Positions 9,490 through 19,091 of a DNA stretch of 64,000 nt are shown here, piece by piece. The DNA is from Hwangdonia lutea. GTDB lineage: Bacteria > Bacteroidota > Bacteroidia > Flavobacteriales > Flavobacteriaceae. How positions within the stretch are numbered: position 1 is the first letter of the stretch; each line of letters opens with the position of its first letter. The notes under the pieces are model-generated. The model ran no database searches. It saw nothing but the letters and a program-made list of their open reading frames with translations, and was not told the DNA's origin. The translations under genes were made by a program, and so were the position numbers. Location: positions 3,816,501-3,880,500 of the forward strand of contig NZ_CP136521.1 in assembly GCF_032814565.1 (NCBI RefSeq), given 5' to 3'.

Positions 9490-12400
9490 ATGAAAAAACT
9501 AATACTTTCGTTTTTATTTCTATTTATTTTCTCAAATATTAATGCGCAAATCCAAATTGGGGAAAATATTCCAAGTTCTTCAGGAAGCCCTGTTTCAATT
9601 TCATCGGATGGTTCAAAAGTGGTTACTAGTTATATCCCATCTAATGGTATTGGTATTCATAAAGTAAAAGTTTTTGAAAATATTAATGGAAATTGGAGTC
9701 AATTAGGCCAAACAATTAATGGAGAAGTAAGTGGAGATGGGTTTGGTTCTTCTATTACGATGTCCGGTGACGGTAGTCGTATTGCGATTTATTCTATTAA
9801 AACAGCTGAGGTTTCTTCTAATTATGGCCATGTGAGAATTTATCAATTTAATGGAATTGAATGGATTCAATTAGGTAATGTTATAAGTGGAGAAAATAGT
9901 ACTGATATATTGGGTTCTTCAATGTCTTTCTCCAGTAATGGATCAATAATTGCTTTAGGGGCTCCAGGTATAGGAAATCCATTTATCGATGTAGGGTATA
10001 TTCGTGTTTACAATTTTAAAAATAATGAATGGCAACAAATAGGGCAGAATATTACTGGAGGTAGAGTGTCTCCCTATTATGCCGATAAATTAGGAGAATC
10101 AGTTTCTATTTCAAATAATGGTGAAAGGTTGGCAGTAGGTGGATCAGGATATAGTGAATATCTTCCTGAAAGTAATTCATATAAATTAAATCTTGGAGTG
10201 GTTAGAATTTTTGATTACAATTTAGCAACAAACAATTGGGAGCAATTAGGAAGTGATATCATTGGTGAAAGAGTAGGTGATGCCTCTGGAGCCTCTGTTT
10301 CTATTTCAAGTGATGGCACAATAGTAGCTATTGGGGCTGCATACAATGATGAAAAAGGGTTGAATTCTACGGGACATGTAAGAGTTTTTAAATATAATAA
10401 TGCTGAATGGATTCAAGTAGGACAAGATATAGATGGAGATAAAAAAAATGATAAATTAGGTGTTTCAGTGTCTTTATCTGGTGATGGTAAACAATTGGTC
10501 AGTGGTGTATCCTTATCTAGATCTTCATCTGGTTTTGTAAAAATATACAAGTACTCTGAATTAGAAGGGAATTGGATTAAATTTAATGATATTGAAAACA
10601 ATAGTGGGCAAACTAGTCAATCAATATCATTATCTAAAGATGGAAGTACATTGGCATTTCAAAATAGGGTTGGTGCGCCATATGTTACTCAAGTATACAA
10701 GGTGAGTTTTAATGAAGTTTCTGGAAAAATCTCTGCTGATTTTGGTAATAATGGTTGTTTATCAAAATCTATTCAATTGGAAGGAATAAAGGTTTCTGCG
10801 ATTAAGGGAGATGAAATTATTTCTGCTTATACTGATGAAGATGGAAATTACTCTCTTTTGACTAATATAGGTGCTTATAATATTATTTTGGATTCAGAAG
10901 GTAATTATAAATATCTAGATTTTACACAGACTAAAGAAATAGGTTTTGATGATTTTGGTAATAGTGAAACTTTAAATTTTTGCATTACTTCGAATATTAC
11001 TTTAGAAAATGAATTGAATGTTAATTCTCAAAATTCAAAGACATTATGCCTGAATAAAGATGGTAGTGTATTAGCTGTAGGGGTAAATAATTCTGAGGCT
11101 TTTACGGACTCAGGCTATGTAGAAATTTATGATTATGTTAACAATGAATTTGTTAAAAAAGGAGCAACACTTATTGGAGATTCTGATGACAGTCAATTTG
11201 GTAAATCTATTTCATTATCAAGTTCTGGTAATAGAATAGCAATTGGAGCTCCATATGATTTCGGAGCTCCCAGAAATGATCCTAATATTCCTTATGAAAA
11301 TGGAGAAGGAGGAGAAGTTAAAGTATATGATTATATAGACGATAATTGGGTTCAAGTTGGACAAAATATACAAGGAGTTAATCAGGACAATTTGGGTTAT
11401 TCGGTTTCTATATCAGAAGATGGATTAAGTTTAGCTGTGGGAATCCCTGAATTTAGAGATATTGGAAGAACTGCCGGAAGAGTTGAGGTTTATGAACTAG
11501 TAAATGGAGTTTGGGTGGAACTTGGATTACCCATTGATAATGGTACTTCTTTCAATGAACATTTTGGAGTAAGTATTTCTTTGTCTCCAGATGGGAAATA
11601 TATTGCAATTAATGAAACTAAAAACCCTGATTACAATGAGTTAGCTAAAGTCAGGGTTTTTCAATATAACTCAGAAACTAATACTTGGAAACAAAGAGGA
11701 AATGATTTATCGGGAACAGCAGAGCAGAGTTTTAGTTACACCAGAGTTTCTTTGTCAAGAAATGGACTGATATTAGCGGCTGGTGCTGGTGGTAATAGTG
11801 TCAGAGAAAATTATGTTAAAACGTTTCAATATGATGGAAATGATTGGGTGCAAATGGGGAATACGCTTGTCGAAAGTGTATTAGGTTCTTTATCAGATGA
11901 CGGTAAAAGATTATCCGTAAATATAATACCTAACGATGGTTCACCTAATAATGATATATTTTATACAAGAGTTTATAATTTTAATGGAATCTTTTGGGAA
12001 CCTTATGGCATTGATATAGAATCTAATTCTTGCTGTAGCGCTCCAGATGCTATTGAGCTCTCAGGCCAAGGCAATAGATTGGTTACAAATTATTATCAAT
12101 CTAGTATAGTTTATATGTATGATTTAGATGGGAATGCAATTACTGGTATAGTTTCTTTTGACAATCAAAACAATGGTTGCTCCAACCATTCAATACCAGC
12201 AAAAAATTTAAAAATAAATACAATTAAAGATAATATAAAGACTACAAGTTTTACAAATGAGCTTGGTTTTTATAAGTTTCCTGTAAAGGAGAATGGCATG
12301 TATAATGTTGAGGTTGCTGATAGCAGATTTAACATTACTCCAAATTTGAGTGAAATAGAATTTATTGGAGTAGAAGGAAAGAAAATAGCTGATTTTTGTG

Positions 12401-13470
12401 TTTCTGCAAATACAATTGAAAATAATGTGTCTGTTACTCTTCTTCCTATTACAGAAGCACGTCCTGGGTTTAATACTACATATCAAATTGTATATGAGAA
12501 TACAGGAACAACAATTTCAGAAGGTAATATAGAATTTCAGTTTGACAATACATTACAGTCTTTTGTAAGTTCAACTCAATCCGCGAATCTACAAACTATC
12601 AATACACTTACTTATAATTATAGTAATTTATTGCCTTTTGAAAGTAGAGTTGTAAATGTAATTTTGAATACTGAAGCCCCTTCAATTGTAAATGCAGATG
12701 ACGTATTGCCGCTATCTGTATTTATTACATCTAATGAAACTGATATTAATTTATCTGATAATACTTTTGAATTCAATCAAATCGTTGTAAACTCTTTTGA
12801 CCCCAATGATAAGCAAGTGGTACAAGGACGTAAAATTTCAATTGAAGAAATAGGTGAATATCTACATTATATTATTCGTTTTCAAAATAAAGGAACAGCA
12901 AGCGCTATTAATGTAAGAATTAGAGATGTCTTAGAAGATAAATTAGATTGGGACACATTTTTACCAGTATCATCCAGCCACTCTTATAGAACTCAAATAA
13001 CAGAGGGTAATTTAGTAGATTTCATTTTTGATAACATTTTACTACCAGCAGAACAAGATGATGAACCTAACAGTCATGGCTTTGTTGCATTTAAAATTAA
13101 ACCAATAACTGATGTAAATGTTGGAGATGTTATAACTGGTAAAGCAGATATTTATTTTGATTTTAATTCACCTATTATTACTAATACGATTAGTACCGAA
13201 ATTGTTAATAATACTCTTAATGTTAGTGAAAACAAGTTAGTTGATTCTTTTAAAATCTATCCAAATCCAACAAATGATAAAATTTATACATCTACTAAAT
13301 TAGGAATAAATATTGAAAATATTAAGATATATTCAGTTGCAGGGAAATTACTTTTTGAGAAAAACAAGGAATCCAAAGAAATTGATTTAAAATCTTTTCC
13401 GAAAGGAATGTATTTCATAAATATAATATCTGATAGAGGAAGTGTCACCAAAAAGATTATTAAAAATTAG
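9490..13470 (+). CDS. T9SS-secreted beta-propeller-like repeat protein
   Basis: A 1,326-residue secreted protein. I start at the ATG giving MKKLILSFLFLFIFSNINAQ, a textbook signal peptide; a TTG 24 bases upstream is less likely. About twelve propeller-type blades follow the pattern SVSISSDGxxVAIGA (for example GASVSISSDGTIVAIGAA). Two carboxypeptidase-regulatory-like domains interrupt them (about 410-500 and 880-980). Next come a DUF11/DUF7619-like beta domain (about 1100-1225, opening with NSFDPNDKQVV) and a type A T9SS sorting tail (FKIYPNPTNDKIY ... GMYFINI ... KKIIKN). It is likely surface-bound or secreted. Its base composition looks more AT-rich than the flanking genes, and it separates two related sugar-oxidation gene sets, suggesting later insertion. 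Function is unknown. Confidence 0.88.
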   Translation: MKKLILSFLFLFIFSNINAQIQIGENIPSSSGSPVSISSDGSKVVTSYIPSNGIGIHKVKVFENINGNWSQLGQTINGEVSGDGFGSSITMSGDGSRIAIYSIKTAEVSSNYGHVRIYQFNGIEWIQLGNVISGENSTDILGSSMSFSSNGSIIALGAPGIGNPFIDVGYIRVYNFKNNEWQQIGQNITGGRVSPYYADKLGESVSISNNGERLAVGGSGYSEYLPESNSYKLNLGVVRIFDYNLATNNWEQLGSDIIGERVGDASGASVSISSDGTIVAIGAAYNDEKGLNSTGHVRVFKYNNAEWIQVGQDIDGDKKNDKLGVSVSLSGDGKQLVSGVSLSRSSSGFVKIYKYSELEGNWIKFNDIENNSGQTSQSISLSKDGSTLAFQNRVGAPYVTQVYKVSFNEVSGKISADFGNNGCLSKSIQLEGIKVSAIKGDEIISAYTDEDGNYSLLTNIGAYNIILDSEGNYKYLDFTQTKEIGFDDFGNSETLNFCITSNITLENELNVNSQNSKTLCLNKDGSVLAVGVNNSEAFTDSGYVEIYDYVNNEFVKKGATLIGDSDDSQFGKSISLSSSGNRIAIGAPYDFGAPRNDPNIPYENGEGGEVKVYDYIDDNWVQVGQNIQGVNQDNLGYSVSISEDGLSLAVGIPEFRDIGRTAGRVEVYELVNGVWVELGLPIDNGTSFNEHFGVSISLSPDGKYIAINETKNPDYNELAKVRVFQYNSETNTWKQRGNDLSGTAEQSFSYTRVSLSRNGLILAAGAGGNSVRENYVKTFQYDGNDWVQMGNTLVESVLGSLSDDGKRLSVNIIPNDGSPNNDIFYTRVYNFNGIFWEPYGIDIESNSCCSAPDAIELSGQGNRLVTNYYQSSIVYMYDLDGNAITGIVSFDNQNNGCSNHSIPAKNLKINTIKDNIKTTSFTNELGFYKFPVKENGMYNVEVADSRFNITPNLSEIEFIGVEGKKIADFCVSANTIENNVSVTLLPITEARPGFNTTYQIVYENTGTTISEGNIEFQFDNTLQSFVSSTQSANLQTINTLTYNYSNLLPFESRVVNVILNTEAPSIVNADDVLPLSVFITSNETDINLSDNTFEFNQIVVNSFDPNDKQVVQGRKISIEEIGEYLHYIIRFQNKGTASAINVRIRDVLEDKLDWDTFLPVSSSHSYRTQITEGNLVDFIFDNILLPAEQDDEPNSHGFVAFKIKPITDVNVGDVITGKADIYFDFNSPIITNTISTEIVNNTLNVSENKLVDSFKIYPNPTNDKIYTSTKLGINIENIKIYSVAGKLLFEKNKESKEIDLKSFPKGMYFINIISDRGSVTKKIIKN

Positions 13471-13617
13471 TTTTTGTTGGTTTTATAAAAGATTGCATTG
13501 GTTTCGTTAAGGTTTTATGAAAATAATATTTAATAGTTCGAGCCCCTTCCAGAACGAAAGACTACTTAAGAAGGCTAATAGATAAGAGTATTTTCCTGTA
13601 ATAAACCTCGAATAAAT

Positions 13618-13744
13618 TATGTCATTCCGAACACTATCGAAAACAAAATATATTTTGTTTGAAGATATAAAGTGAAACTTATGGGGATAAACCTCATCAA
13701 TATAAGATTTCTCTAAGTTTACCTTGAGCAGAGTCGAAATGACA
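13618..13744. repeat. Palindromic intergenic repeat (GTCATTcc ... AATGAC)
   Basis: The convergent gap holds a sequence opening with GTCATTCCGAACACTATCG and closing with GAGCAGAGTCGAAATGAC. The outer 6 bases are complementary. This looks like a REP-type dispersed element of Flavobacteria and may also serve as a terminator between the two convergent genes. Confidence 0.45.
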
Positions 13745-13758
13745 AAAAAATTAAACCA

Positions 13759-15702
13759 TCAATCCAAAGCATTAATCCAAGCCGCAATTTTTAGTGCTTC
13801 GTCTTTTGGAACTTGAGGCATGGGCGCCATAGGTGTGGCATATTCCGGCCAGTTTTTAGGCTGTGGGTTATAAATAAGTTCCACCATTTCCTCATCGGAA
13901 TAATTGCGTTTGGCTATTAACTTAAAAGAAGGCCCCACAATTCTTTTTTCCTTATGATGACAGGCCACACACGTATTGTTGGTTAATAGAGGTTGCACTT
14001 GTTCATCAGTTAAAACAACTTTCGTCTTTTTAGCTCCAGGTTTTTTAATGACTTTAGCTTTTTTCACCACTTTCTTTGTTAAACTTGACGACCGTTTGGT
14101 TGACAGTTGAGACATGGCTAATTTATCGCCTTCAGCAATATTGTTCAACGTATAATAAAAAGTGGGGTGCAATGTTAACTGACCCGATTCCTTTTCCTTA
14201 ACACCGTTTAAAGTGATTTCATGCACATAAAACGGCCTTAAATTATCGGTAACAATACGCACTTTGTAACCATCGTCACTCACTTTAACACCTTTTAAAT
14301 TAATGGTTTCCAGATTGGTTTGCGGACTGCCATAAGCGGCGTGGTATTTATAGATATAACTTTTGCCTTTATACGAATCTAAATCCTCAGCAGAATTTTT
14401 ATCAACAGGTTTTGTGAATTCAATTTCAAAACCATCGGGCATCGATTTTACGGTTTTCATTTCAAAAGGAATGCGCCCTGTCCACGTCAGGAATTCCAAA
14501 CCGGAATTGGTGGTGCCTGCCGATCCCCAACCTCTATTGGTTTCACCCACAAAAAGGTTTCCGTTGTGGTCAAAATCCATACGCATCACTCCGGATTGAA
14601 AGCCCGATCTAAAATCGAACGCAACCCCTTGATATTCTCCTTTGACTTTTTCAAGAACCACACGCATAATTTTGCTTTGTCCCATATCGCCAACAAAAAC
14701 CTGTCCGCTAAATGGCCCAAACTTCCCACCTGTTTCATCTACTTTTATTTCAGAATTTGAAATACCCAAAATACCGTGAGGCAATACCACTGCAGGCAAT
14801 TGCATTTCTGGAAAAGACGCCTTGGCTTTATAAACAAAATCGGGGTTTTCTTCATCAATAATATTTTCAGGTTTTACGTAGTGTCCATTTTTTTTGATTT
14901 GGCGTTTATCTATTTTACTATAAAACTCCGCTTCAGTAAGTTGTATTGGTGAATCTTGATATTTGCTCCATTTAAGTCCCGCAGGATGCGCTGTAAACAC
15001 GCCTTTAGGCAAGTGCCACAAACCTCCTGAACCAATCCAATCGCCTTGGTTATCGGTATAAAACAACTCATCATCAATCAAGCCATAACCCGCTGGCGAA
15101 CGCATTCCAGTGGCCCAAGGTTCCATTCGGCCATCTTCATAAATTTTCATGGTCCACCCACGCCATGGCACACGACTCTCTCCGCGCCACCACTCTTCAT
15201 TTCCAAAAGCTACATTCGCCGTTACAAAAAACGCATTATCCGGAGCTAAAACAGGACCAAAAGAATATTCGTGGTAATGTGTTGATAATGGCCACGCATA
15301 AATAGTTTCGTAAACATCGGCTATCCTATCGCCATCAGTATCTACAAGTTTTGTAAGCTCGCCCCGTTGTGCGGTGTATAATGCTCCGTTTTTGTATGCC
15401 AATCCTAATGGTTCGTGCAATCCGGATGCAAACTTTATAAATTTAGATGGATAGCCATTAGCCATGGTTGGGTTTTCTATAATCCAAACATCGCCACGTC
15501 TGGTACAGACCGCAATACTGCCATCAGGCAGCGACAAAACTCCGCCGCCTTCAATCTTTACTCCTTCAGGAGTTGGTACTTTTGTTATGCGGTAATAATC
15601 TTCTTCTTTTGCTGTGGTTTGAGCCAGTATAATTTGTGAAAAACCAATCACCATTAATAATACTATTACTTTTATTTTATTATGAATTACTTTGTCTATC
15701 AT
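13759..15702 (-). CDS. Secreted sorbosone-dehydrogenase-like protein with C-terminal cytochrome c
   Basis: A 647-residue exported redox protein. I choose the ATG giving MIDKVIHNKIKV with a signal peptide ending ...IILAQ; the upstream in-frame codon is only a TTG and would overlap the previous gene. Residues about 35-400 form a PQQ-dehydrogenase-type propeller (GGVLSLPDGSIAVCTRRGDVW, LAPDNAFFVTANV). A lysine-rich linker (TKKVVKKAKVIKKPGAKK) follows, then a small cytochrome c domain with CVACH (about 582-586) and the methionine region ATPMAPMPQVPK. It begins 2 bases after the DUF1080 gene stops, so the pair is one operon. Family members are predicted to oxidise sugars; the substrate is not known. 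Confidence 0.85.
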   Translation of the reverse strand: MIDKVIHNKIKVIVLLMVIGFSQIILAQTTAKEEDYYRITKVPTPEGVKIEGGGVLSLPDGSIAVCTRRGDVWIIENPTMANGYPSKFIKFASGLHEPLGLAYKNGALYTAQRGELTKLVDTDGDRIADVYETIYAWPLSTHYHEYSFGPVLAPDNAFFVTANVAFGNEEWWRGESRVPWRGWTMKIYEDGRMEPWATGMRSPAGYGLIDDELFYTDNQGDWIGSGGLWHLPKGVFTAHPAGLKWSKYQDSPIQLTEAEFYSKIDKRQIKKNGHYVKPENIIDEENPDFVYKAKASFPEMQLPAVVLPHGILGISNSEIKVDETGGKFGPFSGQVFVGDMGQSKIMRVVLEKVKGEYQGVAFDFRSGFQSGVMRMDFDHNGNLFVGETNRGWGSAGTTNSGLEFLTWTGRIPFEMKTVKSMPDGFEIEFTKPVDKNSAEDLDSYKGKSYIYKYHAAYGSPQTNLETINLKGVKVSDDGYKVRIVTDNLRPFYVHEITLNGVKEKESGQLTLHPTFYYTLNNIAEGDKLAMSQLSTKRSSSLTKKVVKKAKVIKKPGAKKTKVVLTDEQVQPLLTNNTCVACHHKEKRIVGPSFKLIAKRNYSDEEMVELIYNPQPKNWPEYATPMAPMPQVPKDEALKIAAWINALD

Positions 15703-15704
15703 AT

Positions 15705-17597
15705 TTACCAAATTATTTCATATTTAATGTTACTACCATCTACAGGAATTATCAATTCTGTTTCGCCGTTTACTTCTCGTATTAAAGGGATTTGATCCGA
15801 CTGCACTTTAACGTAATACTGTTGATTCTTTATAAGATAAGCGCCATCAGACATTTTTTCAACCTCGCCAGAAGCCAATTTATAATACCAATTTGTTAAA
15901 CCGGATTTTGAAAATTGAATGTCGTGAATCACATAATTATTATTTACATCGGGTGTGATTTTATTTTCAATATCAACATCTTTATATCGGTATTTAAAGA
16001 TGGGCAACCAAGTGGTTTTATCTATAACATAGCCTTTTGAAACAAAATCTGGAGCTGTTCCTGTTTTCGGGAAAGGAGCATTCAAATCTGAAAGTTGTGC
16101 TATGGGTTGATTTAAAAAGGTCCACTGTACCGCACCTTTTGGTTTAAACGAACCATCACCTCGACTATGCCACATGGGTGTTGCATCGACAAACTCGCCT
16201 CGCCAAACGCCAACAAGGTTTCCTGCTCCTAAATCGTAAATATAATTAACACCTTCGGGCGTACCGACGCCAATGGTGTGCGACAAACGTTTGCCATCGC
16301 CGTTAAAGCTTACAAACGCTCTTAACAAACGGGGTTTCGCATCGGGTTGAACAAATATTGGTGACACCGTATTTATATTGGGCGGATAAGAATCATAGGC
16401 ATGAAAATCTTTCGAATTGGTAGATTTACTTTTAATAGACAATCCCAATCGTGGCGCTCTCCACGCCGCCGATTTTATATTTATGAGAATGAATTTATGG
16501 GTTCCTTTTGATAAGGTAAGATCTTCATTTAACAAGCCTTGACCACTCGAAGAATTATCCTCAATAATTTTTTTATTGTCAACAATAAGCTTTACTCCGC
16601 CGGTATACCCTACGCTAATCGTGTAATTGTCTTCCTCTTTTACCTCCAGGGTTCCTATATACATAATGCCATATTCATCTTCCTCACCAACACTCAGAAT
16701 ATCGATTTTATTGGATTTTCCGGTGGAAACTTTAGCGTTTTCATTCAATTCGTCCAGTCCTTTAAATGCACCTTTATAAATTACATGCGAAAGCGATGTT
16801 AACGTCACTGAAGCTTCTTTTAACAATTGATATTTAAAATTCCGAATGGCAACGGGTCCGTGATTTCCTTGAATTAATAATGGCCCTTTTGCAACCTCGT
16901 TTTTTTCGATGGGACCGCCGGTATAAGTTGGAACTTCAACATTGCTATGAATTCGAACACCGTTTAAATCGACTGAAATAAATTTAGCATTCGATATTTT
17001 TTCACCTGCCTCATTAAATCGTGGTGCCTGAAAATGTACTTTGTAGGTTTGCCATAATCCCGGAGCTTTTGAAGCATTGCTGGTTGGCGGAATGCCTCTG
17101 AAAATTTTATCTTCATCGGTTTCCCAATTATTGTGAAACCCACCCATATCGGAACCCAAAGGGTTTTTAACACCATAACTATCCTTTAATTGCAACTCAT
17201 AGCGCCCTTGAAAATAAATCCCGGAATTAGAACCTTTAGGAAGCAGCACGTCTATTTCCAAAAGTAAATCTCCGTGTTCCCAATTGGTGATTAAGGCATC
17301 ATGTTTTTCTTTATTATTAATATTTAAAAGTACACCTGTTCCTGGCGTTGATGTAATAGCTTTTGGAGGCTCAATGGCATGCCTTTTTTTTCTTCTTCGC
17401 TTCTTTTTCTTTTTTGATTCTTGCATTTCCGATGCTTCATGGTGCACATCAATATGCCTGTTTACCGTTACGCCGCCCACAACTCGCCAATTTCCAGCTT
17501 GTGTTTTAAAATCATTGAGATTGTCGAGTTTTATTTCTTCTTGAGCATTTAGACAAAGCCCAAAAAAGACAAGTATCAATAAAAATTTGATTTTCAT
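15705..17597 (-). CDS. DUF1080 (3-keto-disaccharide hydrolase-like) exported protein with PA14-like domain
   Basis: A 630-residue exported protein starting at the ATG that gives MKIKFLLILVFFGLCLNAQ, a clear signal peptide; an ATG 24 bases upstream is possible. The DUF1080 jelly-roll covers about residues 20-265 (LPKGSNSGIYFQGRYELQLK is diagnostic). A PA14/CBM-like domain follows at about 275-400, and the rest is unassigned. DUF1080 proteins act on 3-keto-glycosides, which fits the dehydrogenase-type genes next to it: oxidise C3, then cleave. An unusual tract of 11 consecutive basic residues (KKKKKRRRKKR) interrupts the DUF1080 N-terminus at about residue 62. It forms an operon with the downstream cytochrome protein. 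Confidence 0.85.
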   Translation of the reverse strand: MKIKFLLILVFFGLCLNAQEEIKLDNLNDFKTQAGNWRVVGGVTVNRHIDVHHEASEMQESKKKKKRRRKKRHAIEPPKAITSTPGTGVLLNINNKEKHDALITNWEHGDLLLEIDVLLPKGSNSGIYFQGRYELQLKDSYGVKNPLGSDMGGFHNNWETDEDKIFRGIPPTSNASKAPGLWQTYKVHFQAPRFNEAGEKISNAKFISVDLNGVRIHSNVEVPTYTGGPIEKNEVAKGPLLIQGNHGPVAIRNFKYQLLKEASVTLTSLSHVIYKGAFKGLDELNENAKVSTGKSNKIDILSVGEEDEYGIMYIGTLEVKEEDNYTISVGYTGGVKLIVDNKKIIEDNSSSGQGLLNEDLTLSKGTHKFILINIKSAAWRAPRLGLSIKSKSTNSKDFHAYDSYPPNINTVSPIFVQPDAKPRLLRAFVSFNGDGKRLSHTIGVGTPEGVNYIYDLGAGNLVGVWRGEFVDATPMWHSRGDGSFKPKGAVQWTFLNQPIAQLSDLNAPFPKTGTAPDFVSKGYVIDKTTWLPIFKYRYKDVDIENKITPDVNNNYVIHDIQFSKSGLTNWYYKLASGEVEKMSDGAYLIKNQQYYVKVQSDQIPLIREVNGETELIIPVDGSNIKYEIIW

Positions 17598-17810
17598 GTG
17601 TTTGTTTTTATTATAGTTCAATGGTCACATGTAGCTTCCATACAATCATATTCATGGATGTTGAATTCTGGATATGGAAGTTTCATAAATATTTCTTGTT
17701 ATGACATACAATATAGAAATTTACACCCATATTGTTGTTCAGTATTATTCACTGAAAAAAATTAAACTAAAAAACAAACCGTTAATTGTTGAAACCATCT
17801 CTTTAAAACC

Positions 17811-17846
17811 AAAAAAGTCTGAGGTTAAAAATCTCAGACTTTTTTA
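17811..17846. terminator. Bidirectional Rho-independent terminator
   Basis: The stem AAAAAGTCTGAG / CTCAGACTTTTTT with a 9-base loop is flanked by A and T runs, so it can work on both strands. It lies 25 bases beyond the azurin stop. Confidence 0.85.
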
Positions 17847-17871
17847 GTACACTCGGTAAGGTTTGTTTTAA

Positions 17872-18384
17872 TTACTCCACAATAAATTTACCTTTCATAA
17901 CGGCATAATGCCCCGGGAAACTACATAAAAAATCGTATTCGCCAACTGCTGGCGCGTCAAATTCTATCACAGTGGTCTCTCCTGCTCCAATTAACTTGGT
18001 GTGTACAATTATATCTTTAGTGTCTTTAGGAATATATTCGTTTTCCGGGAAGGTAGCTGCATGATTTCCAAAAGCAGAGATACTTACACCCTGTTTCAGC
18101 AATACAAAGTTATGCCCCATTATTTTCTTGTCCAACTTACCTATGTGCTTAAGCGTCAACTTAACCTTTTTACCTGCTTCAACTTTAATTTCGGTTTTAT
18201 TAAACTGCATTAAATCATTGGAGGTTAAAACCACTTCATTCTGGTTTTTTTCTTCCACTTTTTTTGTCGTACTTTTTTTATTTTCGTACGTAAATCCTTC
18301 TTTCTTTTTTTCTTCTTTTCCTCCACAGCCAATCAAAATGGCGCATGAAAAAACAGATGCTAATACAACTTTAAGCGTTTTCAT
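17872..18384 (-). CDS. Azurin-type blue copper lipoprotein
   Basis: A 170-residue periplasmic electron carrier. I start at the ATG giving MKTLKVVLASVFSCAILIGC, with lipobox LIGC; a longer in-frame extension upstream has no signal character. A charged linker (about 22-45) precedes the cupredoxin domain. The type 1 copper ligands are visible: His in GHNFVLL, then Cys, His and Met in FLCSFPGHYAVMKG near the C-terminus. It is a single-gene unit upstream of the DUF1080/cytochrome operon on the same strand. An attractive inference is that it accepts electrons from the neighbouring cytochrome c-containing dehydrogenases. Confidence 0.92.
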   Translation of the reverse strand: MKTLKVVLASVFSCAILIGCGGKEEKKKEGFTYENKKSTTKKVEEKNQNEVVLTSNDLMQFNKTEIKVEAGKKVKLTLKHIGKLDKKIMGHNFVLLKQGVSISAFGNHAATFPENEYIPKDTKDIIVHTKLIGAGETTVIEFDAPAVGEYDFLCSFPGHYAVMKGKFIVE

Positions 18385-18597
18385 TTTTAGTGTTTTTAAT
18401 AATATGTGATTTGTATAAATTATCAGATATCGGCAGTCTGATATTATGTCCAAATATAACCATTAAAGCTGATATTGCTGTGCAGTTTTGTTCACTGAAA
18501 TAAATTATACGTGGTAAGAGTTTTAATTTTTACTTTGAAAACAATTTGGCCTTCGGATTAAAAAATATTTTTAAATTAAAGGCTAGCTCTGAAAACA

Positions 18598-18629
18598 TAA
18601 AAACCCGATAATCATATGATTATCAAGTT
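18598..18629 (-). terminator. Palindromic terminator after tRNA-Pro
   Basis: A perfect palindrome GATAATCATATGATTATC is flanked by AAAAC and GTTTTT. It lies about 30 bases downstream of tRNA-Pro, so it probably ends that transcript. Confidence 0.6.
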
Positions 18630-18656
18630 TTTGTTACTAATTGATTTGTTAAAAAG

Positions 18657-18731
18657 TCGGGGTGGCAGGATTCGAACCTGCGACCTCCGCGTCCCAAACG
18701 CGGCGCGATAACCGGGCTACGCTACACCCCG
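18657..18731 (-). tRNA. tRNA-Pro (TGG)
   Basis: The full cloverleaf is visible on the minus strand: acceptor CGGGGTG pairs with CACCCCG, the T-loop reads GGTTCGAATCC, and the anticodon loop TTTGGGA sits in a GC-rich stem, giving anticodon TGG (reads CCN proline codons). It is 75 bases with no encoded CCA. A tRNA-Ser lies about 180 bases upstream on the same strand. Confidence 0.96.
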
Positions 18732-18794
18732 AATTTTAATAGAGATGAACAACTAATATTGGAAATTCAAAACTCTATTTCATTTGATGATTTC

Positions 18795-18900
18795 CTGAGC
18801 GTAGTTTATGCCGCACTTGATGCGGTACTACACCCCGAAAATGTATAATCGCTGTGCAGTTTATCTCGAGCAATGTCGAGAGGCTACACCTCAATTTGGT
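18795..18900. repeat. Small palindromic repeats between the two tRNAs
   Basis: Two hairpins lie in this gap: CCGCActtgaTGCGG and CTCGAgcaatgTCGAG. The first is followed by TACACCCCGAA, which matches (in reverse) the 5' end of the neighbouring tRNA-Pro. They look like REP-type or tRNA-fragment sequence. Confidence 0.4.
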
Positions 18901-18913
18901 TATCTAATTATTG

Positions 18914-19001
18914 CGGAGAGACGGGGATTCGAACCCCGGGTACCCTTTTGGGGTACGACGATTTAGCAAACCGCTCCTTTCGGCCACTCAGGCACCTCTC
19001 C
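18914..19001 (-). tRNA. tRNA-Ser (GCT)
   Basis: An 88-base class II tRNA on the minus strand. Acceptor GGAGAGG pairs with TCTCTCC, with discriminator G. The long variable arm (GTACCCcaaaaGGGTAC) is typical of serine tRNA, and the anticodon loop TTGCTAA gives anticodon GCT (AGC/AGU codons). The T-loop is GGTTCGAATCC. A good promoter lies 33 bases upstream. Confidence 0.96.
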
Positions 19002-19034
19002 TTTTTTATGAACAATGCAATAAAATTGCGGATG

Positions 19035-19065
19035 CAAATGTAATATAACATACGTAAGAACGCAA
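19035..19065 (-). promoter_or_regulatory. Bacteroidota-type promoter of tRNA-Ser
   Basis: On the minus strand, -33 element TTG is followed after 20 bases by -7 element TACATTTG (consensus TAnnTTTG). It lies about 33 bases before the mature tRNA-Ser 5' end. Confidence 0.7.
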
Positions 19066-19091
19066 CTATTTTATTTACTTTTTTGCAAAAT

